From Sporobolomyces roseus (Eukaryota > Basidiomycota > Microbotryomycetes > Sporidiobolales > Sporidiobolaceae): a stretch of DNA of 64,000 nt. The translations under genes were made by a program, and so were the position numbers. Below the pieces are notes generated by a model. The model did no database searches. It was not told where the DNA came from and saw only the letters and a list, made by a program, of their open reading frames with translations. This document shows, one piece after another, positions 1-12,100 of the stretch. The stretch covers positions 1,736,001-1,800,000 of the forward strand of contig JADILM010000005.1 in NCBI GenBank assembly GCA_016617785.1, written 5' to 3'. Within the stretch, counting starts at the first letter, position 1. The number at the start of each line of letters is the position of its first letter.

Positions 1-698
1 GTTTTGGACGAGATCCTCGAGTGTTTGGATTTCGAAAGCGACCATAAAATCGAAGATTGAAGAGTTGATGCCTCCATTGGCATTCGTAACAGCTTCTTCG
101 AGACCGAGTCCGTTTCGTAAGTGGAAGAGATTCTGTCGAGTACTTGGCAAGGCCAAAGGTGAATGCTCAGCCAACTCGCTCGGAGAGCATTTGTCGAGTT
201 CACTTTGACGCATAGAAAGGATCCAGTCCTGCAATCGTCTCGCGTCAGTTCAAGATCCCAGAATGAACTGCAGATAACGGGCTGGCGACGTACCGCAAAC
301 AGTTCCTCCCAGTTCGCCCTGCGACTTCCAGCGTGCTTCTCCATGGCATCCTTATACATCTACAGGAAACTCTGTCTCGATCCTTGCAGCTCCCGCTCGT
401 GCCGTAAGCTGATGATCTCCTCGGCCTCAGCTTGAGTGAACCCAGGCCAGCGAAAGGGATTCCCGTGCTGACCGCAGACGAGCTTGTGAACGGGCCATAT
501 CTGACTCGAGGAGATTAGTAAACGATCGAGGTCATAATGATAAGTACTCACCCACTTCTGATGCTCGATCGAGCAGAAACACATCCAATCTAAACCATTC
601 GCTGAACACGCTGAACATCTCAACCAAGTATCTTTCCCACATACGACACACTTTCCGGGAGAGGTAGAGCTGGGAGAAGGGGTGGAAGTAGAGGACAT
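1..698 (-). CDS. MYND-type zinc finger protein, partial at left edge
   Basis: The start at 698 (MSSTSTPSPSS) is followed by a MYND finger: CVVCGKD, CSAC, WMCFCSIEHQKW, then across an intron (501-551) IWPVHKLVCG. All zinc ligands are present in the order C-C-C-C-C-C-H-C. After FRWPGFTQAEAEEI the frame meets an in-frame TAG at 360-362, yet it continues directly in the same frame (MYKDAMEKHAGSRRANW). It then splices near 285-220 into an exon that stays open to base 1. I therefore model one gene that extends past the window, with the TAG unresolved. MYND fingers bind proline-rich partner peptides; no other domain is visible, so the function is not known. A 5'-UTR intron (donor GTGAGT near 803, acceptor near 742) is likely. 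An alternative is that the protein really ends at 360. Confidence 0.7.
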
Positions 699-1429
699 CG
701 GCGAGAAGGGGAGAACGGGGGAAGCGAGGGAGAAGAAAGAGCTGCACAACATCGGAGGAGGTCGTCGGCGCATTCGATGTCGCAAGTTAGAGATTCATAC
801 TCACCTCTGGAGTACTTTTCAGCTCTCTACAGTCGAGTCGAAAGGAGGTTGAGGCGAACTGAGATGAGAAAGTTGATCGAGTCGAGGTAGAGCAAGGACG
901 GCTTGCTAAGACTAGGGGGACTTGTGTAAAGTTTTTGAAGATCTAGAGTATTGTCTGAAAGCGCGTCCAGCTGGATCTGAGTTGTTGTGGTCGTGTTCGG
1001 TGAGTTGTTCGAAACTTAAACAGCGAAATCGCTTCTCTACTCTCTACATTTCACTTGTCGATGTGAATCTCTACTTGGGACTCTAACAAAGAGCTCAACT
1101 ACTCTGAGGGCAGCTCACATTTTCTGAAGATGCTTCGCTTCATTTCATCCCGATCTTTCGCCCGATTTCTCTCATCGGAAAAGCTTACAAAAGTCCCGCT
1201 GCGGTCTTTTAGATCGCGATGATGGTACGTGTTAGCTACCGCTCAAGCTTCAGGGAGACCAGAAGACAACAGCATGGAGTGGAAATCCGAATTCTGAGAT
1301 GCTTTTCGTTCGAAATAGTCAAGGTACGCTGCTCTAGCTTCGCAATAGGGTGATATAGGTTCGAGCTTACATAGTATACACAACAAAACAAGACAAAGGA
1401 GCCAGTTACTACAGGAGAAACCCGACTAT
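699..1429. other. intergenic between the MYND gene and ACR3
   Basis: It holds the leader of the minus-strand MYND gene and the 3' flank of ACR3. A plus-strand ATG at 1130 opens a 30-codon frame (MLRFISSRSFARFLSSEK...) that reads like a mitochondrial presequence but ends at TGA 1220-1222, just before a good GTACGT donor. Plausible further exons exist near 1250-1320 and from 1373 on, overlapping the end of ACR3. No convincing gene could be assembled. Confidence 0.4.
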
Positions 1430-3166
1430 TCATACTTGTTCATCTCTTCCTGTCGAAGATACGGTTCCCTCATTGTCGTTCCCGCTTTTCTCCGCGACTA
1501 GGTCGAGCTCTTCCATATCCCACTTCGACCTCTTGCGGTACCAGATAAGGAGGTACGCAAGGGTGACAAGCACTGGAACTCTGCGAATCGAATTGGGTCT
1601 TGATCAGTACGGAAGTCGCAACTAGTAGAAAAAAACTTGTCAACGTACTCGACGAGAGGTCCGACCGTAGCTGCAAGCGCTTGATCACTATTTGCGCCGT
1701 AGCTTGCGATGGCTACCGCGATAGCAAGTTCAAAGTTGTTTGATCTGCTCATCACGGACGAAGACGAGGCAGATCAGCAATTGAATCGAGTGAGCATGAA
1801 AAGGACAGAGGGGCTTACGAGTTGGTAAATGCGTGAACGCTCGAACGTTTGTAGGATGAACCGAATCGCTTGCATCCCCAAAGTGTGAAAACGAAAGAAC
1901 CGACAAAGTAGATGAAAAGTGGAGGAAGAATTCGAAGTACACTGGTGATCGATTGAACAACTTGCTTTCCTTGTCCTGCAAAGATGATGACGATAGCGAA
2001 AAGCAGAGAGATGAGGGAGAGGGGCGCAATGGCTGGCAAGAACTTGTTCTGATAGAATTTCTGGAGTCGAAGGAGGGTAAAGATGCCGCGAAGAGCCATA
2101 GCGAGTGCGAGAGGAATGCCTACCACAAGGTAACGCGTGTGATTAGATTCAGCTGGGACGGCTGAGCGAGTGCGTGAACTCACCGAGGAAAATGGCGACA
2201 CTTTTCGCGACAACACCGTACTGGACTTGCGAGGATCCCCCCGACGAATTTGGGGCAAGCACGTGGAGGTAAAAGATAGCCAGAGGTGCGTATAACACGA
2301 TCTGAAGAAGCGAGTTGAAGGCGACCAGGACAGCACAGTCTGAACAGCGATGAAGAGAAGATCAGGTCCAAGCGCCATGCCTCAAGCGACGGAACTTCGA
2401 AAGGACTCACAATCGAGGTCACCACCGGAGATATCAGTCCACACGAGGACCATAGCGATACATCGAGCGATACCGACCAAAATTAAACCTTCTCGCAAAT
2501 CCTCTGCTCAGTTGAGATAATCAGCGAAGGCTTCTTTCAGTGAACGACGGAAGTGGCTCACCCTTATCCGGTAAGAACGCCCATGCGAGACCAAACATGA
2601 AGAGCGGGAGGACGATCCAGTTGGCGACGAAGGAGAAGACGATGTGTTTCCACAGACCTTTTTGTCGAAAGAGTGCAACGAGTGCTTCGGGTGAAACTCG
2701 TGCGAGGATCGGAACCATCATTAGGATGAGAGCAATGACCAACGGTACAGAGACATCTGCCCATTTGACAGCCTCCAAGACGGGTGCGGCATTTGAGAAA
2801 TTGCCAACGATCAATCCTAGAAAGACAGAAAGAGGTGTGAGTCAGCCACTGGAGAAGTTGAGCATCGAGAAGGTTACGTACCCAGTCCCATGGCTAAAAT
2901 GATCCACAACGCGAGCAACTTGTCGAGGATTGCGAGTCGTTTCAATTTGGGTGTAGCTGTTTCTCCCGCGATCATGGTCAGCTTCTCCCTTCAAGTACAG
3001 CGCGGCTAGAGGTATAGGATGTACCAGTCTTTGTCATTGGATGTTTAGCTTCTTCCAGGATCTCGTCTTTCAAGGGAGTTGGCGAAGAATCGATCGTTTC
3101 GAGTTGACGAGTCGCAGGTGAAGATGAAGAAGGAAGTGTTGTGATCGTGTTTATGTTTGCATTCAT
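1430..3166 (-). CDS. ACR3: ACR3-type arsenite efflux transporter
   Basis: This is a plasma-membrane As(III) (and probably antimonite) exporter of the BART superfamily, about 430 residues with ten predicted membrane segments in six or more exons. The start at 3166 ([16 protein letters not shown]) follows a pyrimidine-rich leader; an in-frame upstream extension to 3268 looks like UTR. Family landmarks appear in order: [16 protein letters not shown] (TM1), [20 protein letters not shown], the [12 protein letters not shown] loop with the conserved Cys that binds arsenite, and [15 protein letters not shown] with the conserved Glu, then [14 protein letters not shown]. The stop is at 1430-1432. Next upstream on the same strand is an arsenate reductase gene, so the pair forms a reduce-and-export module. 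The intergenic space of about 530 bp suggests separate promoters. Confidence 0.93.
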
Positions 3167-3699
3167 GTTGTGGATGAAGGTGAAGAGATGAGAGAGGTTG
3201 ACTGTGTGAGAATGGAAGAGAGAGAAGAAAGAAGAGGAAGTTGCGAAGCGGGAAGAGAGAGGGAGCAAAAATCATTTCAAATAGCCCATCTGCTGATAAT
3301 ATGATAAGACTTGCTGCAGAGGACAGTGATTTGTCATCGGCTTTCGTTTCAAATCAAATTGCGAAAGTCGACGAAAATGCTCAGCAAGAACCAACCGAGA
3401 GCGCTCAGAGCTTTCGAAAGGAAATCCTTTGTTTGCTAGCGACGAACGTGCAAACACTGAAACGGCAAGCGTTGGATTATTCGAGGTACGTACGCAATTG
3501 CGACTACTCGAGAGAAAAGGACCAGACACAGAAATCGCGCAGAGAATTCCGCTGAAACTGCATCGAATCACTCGCTTCACCTCGTGAACGTATTTGATCT
3601 CACGAGTATCTCTATGCTTCACAAATGCACTATGGATCTTCTTGAGTTACTTCGGATTGACTCGGAACTGATCAGAAGCTGTTCCCGCAAGCTACAGAC
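3167..3699. other. intergenic between the arsenate reductase gene and ACR3
   Basis: It is presumably the 3' end of the reductase transcript and the promoter and leader of ACR3. Open frames on both strands here show no recognisable protein signal. No repeat or RNA gene was seen. Confidence 0.5.
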
Positions 3700-4351
3700 T
3701 CAAAGCTTTACTGTATCTTCGTCGTCGATACCGACTTCCTTAACCCACTTCTTCACTCCGCCCTCGAGAACCACCCCTTCGCTGACATCCTTCGCAACGT
3801 TCGTTTCGTTCAAACGATCTTGATACCACGCCGCACATCGTGGTCCTCGTCCTGCTGATGATTGGCAGTGGAAGATGACTTGTTTGTAGCTGTCACGTTG
3901 AGATGATCGTGAGCGCGAGGCCGTCTGGAGAGACAGAGAGATGCAAAGGTAACATTTGCGAACTCACGAAGTCAATAGAGGGAGCAACGAGTCAAGCGTG
4001 ACGTAGAATGATTGAGCCGGTAGATTGACAGCTCCTCGAATGAACGCATCCTGGGTTCCGAGAAGCTAGGAAGTCAGCTATAATGCACAATGCGAGAGAA
4101 TGGGAACTCGAAAAGAAAGCTTCGCAGAGAAAAGAGCGAACCTCGAAATCTGTTCTCCTGACATCAACTACTAGGAAATCCCTCTTGCTGAGGTCTCGTT
4201 GTGCCTTGACCTTTTCTTGTAGCTGAGAGACGGTGATTGAGGAGAGAGTGCCGTTTTCGAGGGAAGAAAGGGGAGCAGGGAAAGCTGCATGCCAGGGCTT
4301 TTCTTTGCTGACGGTGGAAGCTGCTGGAGTTGAAGTTTGCATGCTGGACAT
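3700..4351 (-). CDS. rhodanese/CDC25-like arsenate reductase (ACR2-type)
   Basis: It reduces As(V) to As(III), which ACR3 then exports. The spliced protein has three exons and about 160 residues. It contains KEKPWHAAFPAPLSS, a rhodanese strand KRDFLVVDVRRTDFE, then DAFIRGAVNLPAQSFYVTL, then the active-site loop VIFHCQSSAGRGPRCAAWYQD. The signature is C-X5-R with the catalytic Cys after His, as in yeast Acr2 and Cdc25 phosphatases. The second intron must end at a GACAG acceptor near 3893 to keep frame; an earlier CTCCAG would shift it. In-frame ATGs at 4417 and 4435 would add an Arg/Phe-rich leader (MRYFKLMKFARFSTF), so a mitochondrial or longer form is possible. A CDC25-type phosphatase cannot be excluded from sequence, but the neighbouring ACR3 supports arsenate. 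Confidence 0.85.
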
Positions 4352-4746
4352 GTCAAAGTTGAAGAATGGAGGAAGAGGGAGAGAAGAAGAGAACGTCGAA
4401 AATCTGGCGAATTTCATCAATTTGAAATACCTCATTTTCGGAGGGAAGGAAGGGAAGGGAGAGGGAAGAGAGGAGAGGGCGAGGGCAAGAGAACGTTCTC
4501 GGTCGATCCTGCTGAAAAAGTGCGTTGTATAGCTGCAAGAAGGAATGAATGATTTTGACAACATACAAACGAAAAAGCGAGAGAAACGAGACATGCGATG
4601 CGAAGAAAGAAAAGTAAGCTAAGTCGATAAGGGAAGGGTTAGACTGCGACTGATAACGTGTGTATGGAGGATATCGAGAGGAGCGATGCGAGGGCAGGAG
4701 AGAGGGAGTGAAAGGAGGAGTGGGCAGGAGAATGACTGGAATAAGG

Positions 4747-6460
4747 TTAGTCTGATCCTGATCCATCTGAACCTTCTTCATCTGAGCTTGCTGAATCATT
4801 CGGATTGACTGTGTGACATTGAAAGAGATCAGTGTCTCTTCAATGAAAGAAAGTGCTGATATCATCCGAAAGACTCACCTCCAGCTATCGGTCTCGCGGC
4901 TTTCCTTCCCACCGCTCCGCCTCCTCCTACATTCCCACTGTTCCCTCCACCATTATTACTACCAGGCATTTGTTTCCTCGGCTGTTTCTGTGATCCATTC
5001 CTTTGCATTCCCTCACTCGCACCATTCTTCGTTCCGACCTTTTTCGATGCCGGTGGAGGTACTCTCGGAGTCTTTGATGATTGGGTTTGTGGTGGAGGAG
5101 GTTTCGAGGGGACAACAGAAGAGATCTCGAGGTCTGAATCTGAATCTTCTGAATCCGAGTCGGGTCGATCAGAATTCTGAACTTTTGCGACGGGTTTCGA
5201 AGCTGGGGGTCGAATGGGGGCTTTAGCGGGATAATTCTGGGGTTGTGATTGAGCGTTAGTTTGCGTTTGAGCGAGAGGATGTGGTCGACCGTTGTTTGAG
5301 ACTGAGGGAGTTTTCGACGGCAAGCGTTGTAAGGGTTGCGAGGTGTTTTGATGTGGTGGCAGAGCGCCGGGTGCGACTGAAGAGGGTCGAGGAGGGATAG
5401 AGTGGGAAGCTGCGGTAGGTGAATTGACCGGGGATGCAGGTAAGGACATGGTTTTCGAGAGAGGATGTGAACCGATGTGAGGTGGTTGGAAGTTGGATGA
5501 ACTGGATGGCGTAGATGATACTGATCACCAAGAAGTGTTTTGATCAGCCTCTAATACTAGCAGAGGGGATCAAGGGAACGTTTGACGAACGAGGAGTAGG
5601 CTTCGATTTCTTGTTCTGACCCGCCGGAGAAGAAGTCGCACTCCTCTTGATCCCGTTGATCCCGTTCTTCTCTGAAAGGCGAGCCGAGTCAGTCAGTCTA
5701 TATCCTCGTAGAAGAGAGGAGTGTGGAAAACGTACTCTCTGTATCTGTATCAGATCCATAATTACTCGTACCCGATCCATTCCTATTCATTTCTCATTTC
5801 GAATCAGTTCGAATCACTCATCGTGAGAGACGTATCAAGCTCACCTAGCACCGTTCGCTTTCCCGTTGACACCAGCAGCAGCGTTCGCAGCGGCTCTTCG
5901 TTCGCCTCTTCTCGAACCTGAAAGTCCCATACATCCGCTCAAATGACTCGCATATCTCGGTGCCGCAACCTGTGACCTACCTCTTGAGCTCAATCTGATC
6001 ATGACTGAGTGTAGAAGGAGGGCTCACCTGTCTGTTACATACCATACAAGCGAATAAACCATCATCTTTATCTTTCTTCGTTGGACTCGTTGACGTTCCA
6101 TTCACTCCACCTGGTACAGCTAGTGGTCCATTCGGAGTATTCGATGATGCGCTAGCTTGTTGTCTATCCAAGAGAGAGAGAACAAAGACGTTGAGTTGTT
6201 TGATGAGCGAATCGAGAGGAGAGAGGAATGGGAGAACTGACTGAGCTATTCGAGAACGACGAAATTGGGCTAATTGATGTTCTTCTATTGCTACGTCTGC
6301 TATCAGTTCGTGTAGGATCTCAAGCGTGAGTGAGGAGGCCTGGAATGAATGGAAAATTGATGAGCGAGATGAGAGGAGGCAGACAGCTACAGAAGCTCGA
6401 GAGGAGTATGCTACGTACCAGAGAATCTATTGTAGGCTCGGAGGAGCTAGGGGCCGCCAT
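4747..6460 (-). CDS. SGF11: SAGA DUB-module subunit Sgf11-like, with long C-terminal tail
   Basis: Sgf11 tethers the Ubp8 deubiquitinase module to SAGA, which removes ubiquitin from histone H2B. The start at 6460 gives MAAPSSSEPTIDSL, then an amphipathic helix SLTLEILHELIADVAIEEHQ typical of the Sgf11 N-terminus. A short linker leads to the Sgf11 zinc finger: FACMVCNRQ, an intron, then VAAPRYASHLSGCMGL (C-C-H-C ligands). A basic GSRRGERRAAANAAAG segment follows. The remaining two thirds is Ser/Pro/Gln/Asn-rich and disordered, with an acidic SDSEDSDSDLE patch and an acidic last exon ending DSASSDEEGSDGSGSD. With about seven exons and about 400 residues, it is far longer than yeast Sgf11 (about 100). 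An ATXN7/Sgf73-type finger was considered, but the spacing and short HLSGC end fit Sgf11 better. Confidence 0.8.
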
Positions 6461-6675
6461 CTCAAGTCAAAAGTCGGGAGTTGTGAACGAGCAGTTTTGA
6501 ATAGACGAGAATCTCGAATTTCGCAGAGGGGAGGACCAGTCGACCGAGAACTTTTACTCTCACTCACTACGCTCACGAGCCCAATGAGGAGGAGAGACGA
6601 ATGAGTAGATGCTTAGCAAACAAAATCAGGTGCAGAGGAACGACAAGAAGTAGAGAGTCAAAGTCAAAAAGGAAA

Positions 6676-8839
6676 CTATCTGCCTCCTCTATGACCACTC
6701 TTCGTAATTCCCGCTCTCCCTCTCAGTGCCGTATTCCTCCCTGACCCTCTACCTACTCCTACACCCCTCTCCATATCCATCGCAAACAACAGATCCCCCA
6801 TTTCCACAACATGATGTCCAGCTTCCCATTCCTCTTTCGCGATCTGAGTTCGTTGAGCGTCGTGCAAAGGTGCAACGTTGAGTCGAGAAGTAGTGAGAGC
6901 GTTGTTGAGTAACGAAGGATCCTTCGCCGAGATCGGAGTGTTGTTCGCAGGGTTCAAAGAAGATAAACCAGCGTTTCCACCTCCCAACCAACTCGACTGA
7001 CTCGGTGTAAACTTCGGTCGACCTAGAGATGAAGATACTCCTCCTCCTAATAGTGAAGGTGTTGCAGGGGAAGGTGAACCGAAAGTTGAGGGACCAGCAG
7101 CTGCGTTCATCCAACTATATTTGGTACCTCCCAAACTTTTCATCGCTGAATGATCCGTCAATCGTTTCCTAGCGTCTTCCGACATGTTCTTTGCTATACT
7201 AGTAGCACTCGGTGTCGAAGTACCACTCGGAGTAGAAGCACCTCCTCCTCCTCCGCCACCAGGTGTCGTCGTACCATCTGCATTCAATTTCGATTTCTTC
7301 TTCTTCTTTGGTTTCCCATCTTTGCCTAATTCCTTCGTTGGAGTCGAGGGAGCTGAAGAATCCGATTGATTGTTCGCAGCGAGGAATCGATCCGCCGCAT
7401 TCTTTGCCTTTCCTTTTCCCTTTCCCTCAGATTTCTTCGATCCTTTCGTACGATCCCCCTTCGGTTCGCCATCACTTCCAGTTTCGTCGAATACTCCAGA
7501 ACCATCCTTCGCCTCTGCTTCTTCCAACCGTTTCTGAGCTTCTTCAGCCCCATAAATCTCCTCAGCAGTTTCCCTCTCCCTCTGTTCCTTGAAATCCCGA
7601 TTCATTCGTTCCTTTCTGAACTTTTGTTCTTCTGCTCGATCCACCCGTTCCATCACTGCCAGATACCTCTCCGGATCATCATACACCAATGAGTCCCAAG
7701 CAGGCACTTTTGGTCGTTTAGCCCTCGAAATCTCATCTTCCTCTTCTTCTGATTCCTCTTCTGATCCCATCTCTTCATCCTCGTCATCTTCTGGCATATC
7801 TCCATTCATAGGATCTTTCCGTCGTCGTCGTTTGCGGGTGGAAGGAGCGGGAACGAAGGGAGGAGGTCGGAAATGTGAAGAGGTTTGTCGGTGATCTCGA
7901 GCGGAAATGGACGAGTTGATGAGGGATTGAAGGCGATGTCGAGTGGCGAGAGCGATGAGAGGGATAGTATCGGGTTCGAGGGTTTTCAGTGAGAATGCAG
8001 CAGCTGTAGAAGAAGAATACGCTTGTATCAGTGGAGTTTTGGCGATAGATAAATCAATTCTCTTCCTTACCAACTTTCTTGACGCACTCGGCCAGTACCG
8101 AAGGATCGATGAACTCTTGTTTCCTACTCCTATCTATCCCGTTATAAGCGTTTGCTTGAGCAGCAGCCGAATTATTCGAAGCGGCCGCATTCGCCATTGC
8201 TTGAGCATGCGCTCTTTCGTTACTCGCTCGCAATGATTCTTCCTCAGCCTGTGAGTCAACCGGAGATTTCAGCATACTTCACGAGGGGTAGCTGGACAGA
8301 AACTCGAAGACTCACACCTAAATCTACTCCACTCGCTCCCACTGCATCCATCAATGAATCTACGTTGGTCGACTTGCCATTCGTTTCTCCTGTAGGTCTG
8401 TGGAACTCAGAAAGACCCACAATCAGCCCTTGATCTCGTTAAGCCAGATTGTAGGACTCGTTGAACTCACTCTTGAGAATTTGATCGACCTCCAGCATTA
8501 TTCGAACCTTTTCCTGCTGTAGACGAATCATAGAAGCGTCAATACTCTACTCTGATAGTATACGAGCTACTCCCACGCCTCTCCATGTCGTGTGAGGTCC
8601 AGCAACACCTTGATCATTCCCTCAAACCTCCTCCCCTCGTCCTCACTCGTACCGCCTCGCCCTTCTCCCAGATACATCTCACAGCTCCAATAGCCACTTC
8701 CAAGTTGAGTAGAGCGTAGGAGAAGTGACGTACCTTTACCCTGAGGTAATTGTAAACCACCGTTTCCACCTCCAGCTGCTCCTCCATTCGCAGTCTGTCC
8801 GTTCTGCCAAGGTTGAGGAGTACCTGTCCTACTGGACAT
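6676..8839 (-). CDS. TAF4: TFIID subunit TAF4
   Basis: TAF4 is a histone-fold scaffold subunit of TFIID that pairs with TAF12. The start at 8839 (MSSRTGTPQPWQNGQ) leads through small exons (AGKGSNNAGGRSNSQ; GETNGKSTNVDSLMDAVG) to the conserved core: DPSVLAECVKKV, then SLKTLEPDTIPLIALATRHR and LQSLINSSISARDHR, the characteristic TAF4 helices. Downstream come an acidic tract, a helical charged region rich in Arg and Glu, and Ser/Thr/Pro/Gly linkers. The C-terminal block (RKRLTDHSAMKSLGGTKYSW; LLFAMDMERG) ends in an RG-rich tail. About 560 residues. The first intron is long for this region (about 220 nt) and stays open in frame for some distance, so an alternative short isoform cannot be excluded. 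Confidence 0.85.
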
Positions 8840-9137
8840 TTCTTGAGGTTGATGGCGCCGAAGCTGAGTGAGAAGACGAATACAGGAATTTGACTAGAAT
8901 TGCTCGCGGAATAGGGAAATAAACAATTCGGATTTCGCAAGCCAGCGATATCACTCGGGCCTCTTCAGAAAAAAGATAGAGCAAGCGACGAGAGATTACA
9001 TCGCCTGGCAGAACGAGGCAAGAAAACGATCGAGAAGGAAAAGCCCTCGCGACCGAAAAATCGACGAAATTTGAACAACCGTCCCAAAACTTGCGCATGA
9101 TGTATAAACCCTACAACATCATTGAACACCCCCGCAG

Positions 9138-12100
9138 CTAAGCCCTCGAGAGTAGATCACTCATACTCCCTCCCTCCTCCAACGCATACAATCCTCTCGT
9201 CCTTCCTCCCAAATCTCCCAAACTAATACTCGTCCTCAATCCTCTCTCGTCTTTCACGTACAACTGTTGGATCGAAGGAGAGCTTGGAGGTGGAGGAGAG
9301 GAAGGAGGTTGAGAGAGTGTAGAGGAGATGTCGTAGGATGAAGCGGAACGTCGAGCTGCTGAGGAAGTGAAGAAGGGAAAACGTTTCCGAGTGGATTGAG
9401 GGGAGTGCATGGACTTTGTAGAGGGAGATGAGGGGAGCGGTGATAGACGAGGTGAGAAAGTCGCTTGAGGGGTCACTGCGGAAGGAGGTAGCGGTCAGCG
9501 AAGTGAAGCGAGTGGAGAAAGGGAGAAAAGGAAATGCTCACTTTGTCTATTTCGACCTGAGTCTGTATTGACTGCTCGCCGTCTCCCTTCGATCTGAGAC
9601 TGAAGAGATTCGACCAAGTCTCCTTCGTCTGCCCGAGCCAACTCAGCTCCGTCACAACCTGCCTCGATTCGAACCAATTTGACTCTCTTATCCTTCTCCA
9701 ACCTCTTCCTGAGCGCTTCCGCCGTCGCCGAATTGCCCGCTCCGTATTGCTTGATTTGTCGAAGTGCGTCGAGACGGGTTCGAGAAGTCCGTTTAGGGTC
9801 GAGAGTGATCGAAGCGAGCGAGTAACCGATTGAGAGGGAGACGAGTTCGAGGGATCGATCTGGCGAGTCGAGGAGTGATTGGGCGAGAGTGAGAGCAGAG
9901 GATGCAGGATTGAGGGAAGTCGGAGACGGGATGTAAGGGGAGGGCATTGAACCGGGCAGAGCCATCGAAGCTCGAACGATTTCGAGGAGCGATAGATCGG
10001 ATTCCGAGTCGAGCCAACATTCTGAAGCGCGAGAAGATGCCGAGTTTGAACGTTGATAAGCGAGAATCGCAGTTTGACAGGATGATCGAGAAGCAGGAAG
10101 AGGTGAAGTGCCAGGGACGAATTGCTTGATCGCAGAGTCGAGTGCTGTTCTCCTTGGGATAGCCTGGACTGCGGAAGTTGTTCGACTACTCTTCGAGAAC
10201 AAGCGGGACCATTTTCCACCTCGTTTCGGTTTGGTTTGACCAGGTGCCGATGCTGTTCCTTCGAGCCTAAGAGCTTGTCGAGCGACTCTAGCACAGATAT
10301 CAAGGGTTTCGTCAATCGATAGGCCGTACTGACCCAGAATGAGAGCAGGAAGAGCGGATGAAGAAGTGCCGACAATAAGGTCGAAGTGTTGCGAAGGAAG
10401 TGAAGAATTGATGGTCGAAGCGAGATGTTTCTTGAGAGCGAGAAGTTGAGGAATCGGTCCGACGAGTCCTCCTCCGTCGAGAGAGAGGATACGAAAGGGG
10501 CTCGGAGACTTGGGAGGGACTGAGGGTCGAATGTCGTCTGTCGCATCGTCGAAAGAAGTGACAATCAAACTCGGCGATTGGGGAAGAGCGGGAGATGGAG
10601 GTAGGGGAGGAGGTTGCAGTAAAGGTGTGTCGTCGAATGTAGGCGAGAGTAGAGGTAGGTCGATCTGAGGTGAAGGCAGGAGATCGAGAGGAGCCGGAGT
10701 CGAAGAGCGTCGAGGCGCATCGATGATTGGGGAGGAACCGATCTCTTCGACGGCGAGGGGTGATAGCGGAAGGGGGACGTTGAATGCCGAGGGTAGAGTG
10801 TCCGTTTGAACAGCTTTGACAGCTAGGTCTGCGTTCGTCCTGTCGGCGAATCCGCTCTCCTTCGTATCATCTTCCTCTGCAGTTTCGACCGTTTCAGCCT
10901 CGCCCAGTCCAGCTTCCTCCTCCTCTCGCCTTAGAGCCTGGTATTTGAAAATTTCAACGCGGTCCTGGTCTTGTCCCTCATCCTCAACTTCCGCCGTTTC
11001 TTCTTCTCCTTGCGAAACCTCTGAATCGAATGGCGGAAGTACCGGTTCAAACAGTACCGATCCCATTGAGCTACTCGTAGTCATGGCCATACTCGAGACT
11101 GTCGAAGTACTTCTATCGAGGAAGTGCGAGGATGGTTCGTCGTTGTCGAAGGGTTTGGGAGGAAGGGGTGTGAGGGAAGCGACGGGGGGAGCAGCAGAAG
11201 AGGCAGGAGTCTGGTCGGTGGTGGAGAGTGAAGGAAAGGGATCGGCTAGATCAAAGGGTGGAGGTGAGGCGGGAACCTCGACATTTGCGGGATCGAAGGT
11301 GAGTGAGATAGGCTCTGTCGATTCAATTTTGTTCTCGGCCGTTGGCTCCTCCTCCTCTCGAGCGGAGAGACTGACCGTATTCAGAAGTGCCGTAGTTGCC
11401 TCGGGAGTAACTGATCCGAAAATGGGTTTCGAATCGATTGTGGGCGCTTCGACAGAAGTCAGAGGAGGCTGCGAAACTGCTCTTCTCATCAAACTTCCTC
11501 CAGCTGTAAGCTCCACAGGCAAGCCTAGCCCGATCGTTTCTGTTGTCGTCGACCAGCTGGACTTTGGCGTTGCACGAATGATCGAGCTCCCTCCTCCTTG
11601 AGTTGGTCTAAGAATCGGGGTTTGCTCGAGACAGCATTCGATGAAAGCAGCTCGACGTTGTCCTGGCGTCTCGGTTGAAGGTACCGAGCCAATTCGAGAA
11701 GCGATGAAGCGATTGTAGATTGGGCCTTTGAGAACGATACTCAGTTGAAAGAGTCGAGGTAAAGCGGAGTAATCCTTCTCGCGGTCGGCGGCATCCTCCT
11801 CCGTCCAGTTCGCATTCGAGACAGTAGGAGATATAGAGTACGTAGAGATGCAGGAAAGGAGTGAAGTAGAGAGTTTGGCGAGAGATTTTGTCGTTTTCGG
11901 AAGAGAGTCGACGAGGAGAGTGAGACGATCCTGTGTCGAATTGGCGAGATGATCTGTCGCAAAAGCTTGAAGGTCGAGCATTGTCCTGTAGAGGCGATAT
12001 TCAGTACAAAACGAGCGAGAACGAGTGAGCTGAACCTTTGAAACGAACGATTGGATTCTGAAAACTGTCTTTCCCGCTGAATCTTCTCCCTCCTTTCCCT

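Noticed and set aside
3241..3622. Overlapping open frames on both strands between ACR3 and the reductase
   Set aside because: Neither has a recognisable motif or good splice continuation; they most likely lie in UTR/promoter sequence.
10816..11601. Long plus-strand frame of 261 codons opposite the patatin-domain gene
   Set aside because: It is a Ser/Gly/Val-rich antisense shadow of the Glu/Ser-rich coding strand, with no motif.
11980..12050. Possible intron (GTTCAG...CTACAG) inside the patatin-domain gene
   Set aside because: Removing it (50 nt) would shift the frame, while the unspliced frame is open and reads as normal protein.
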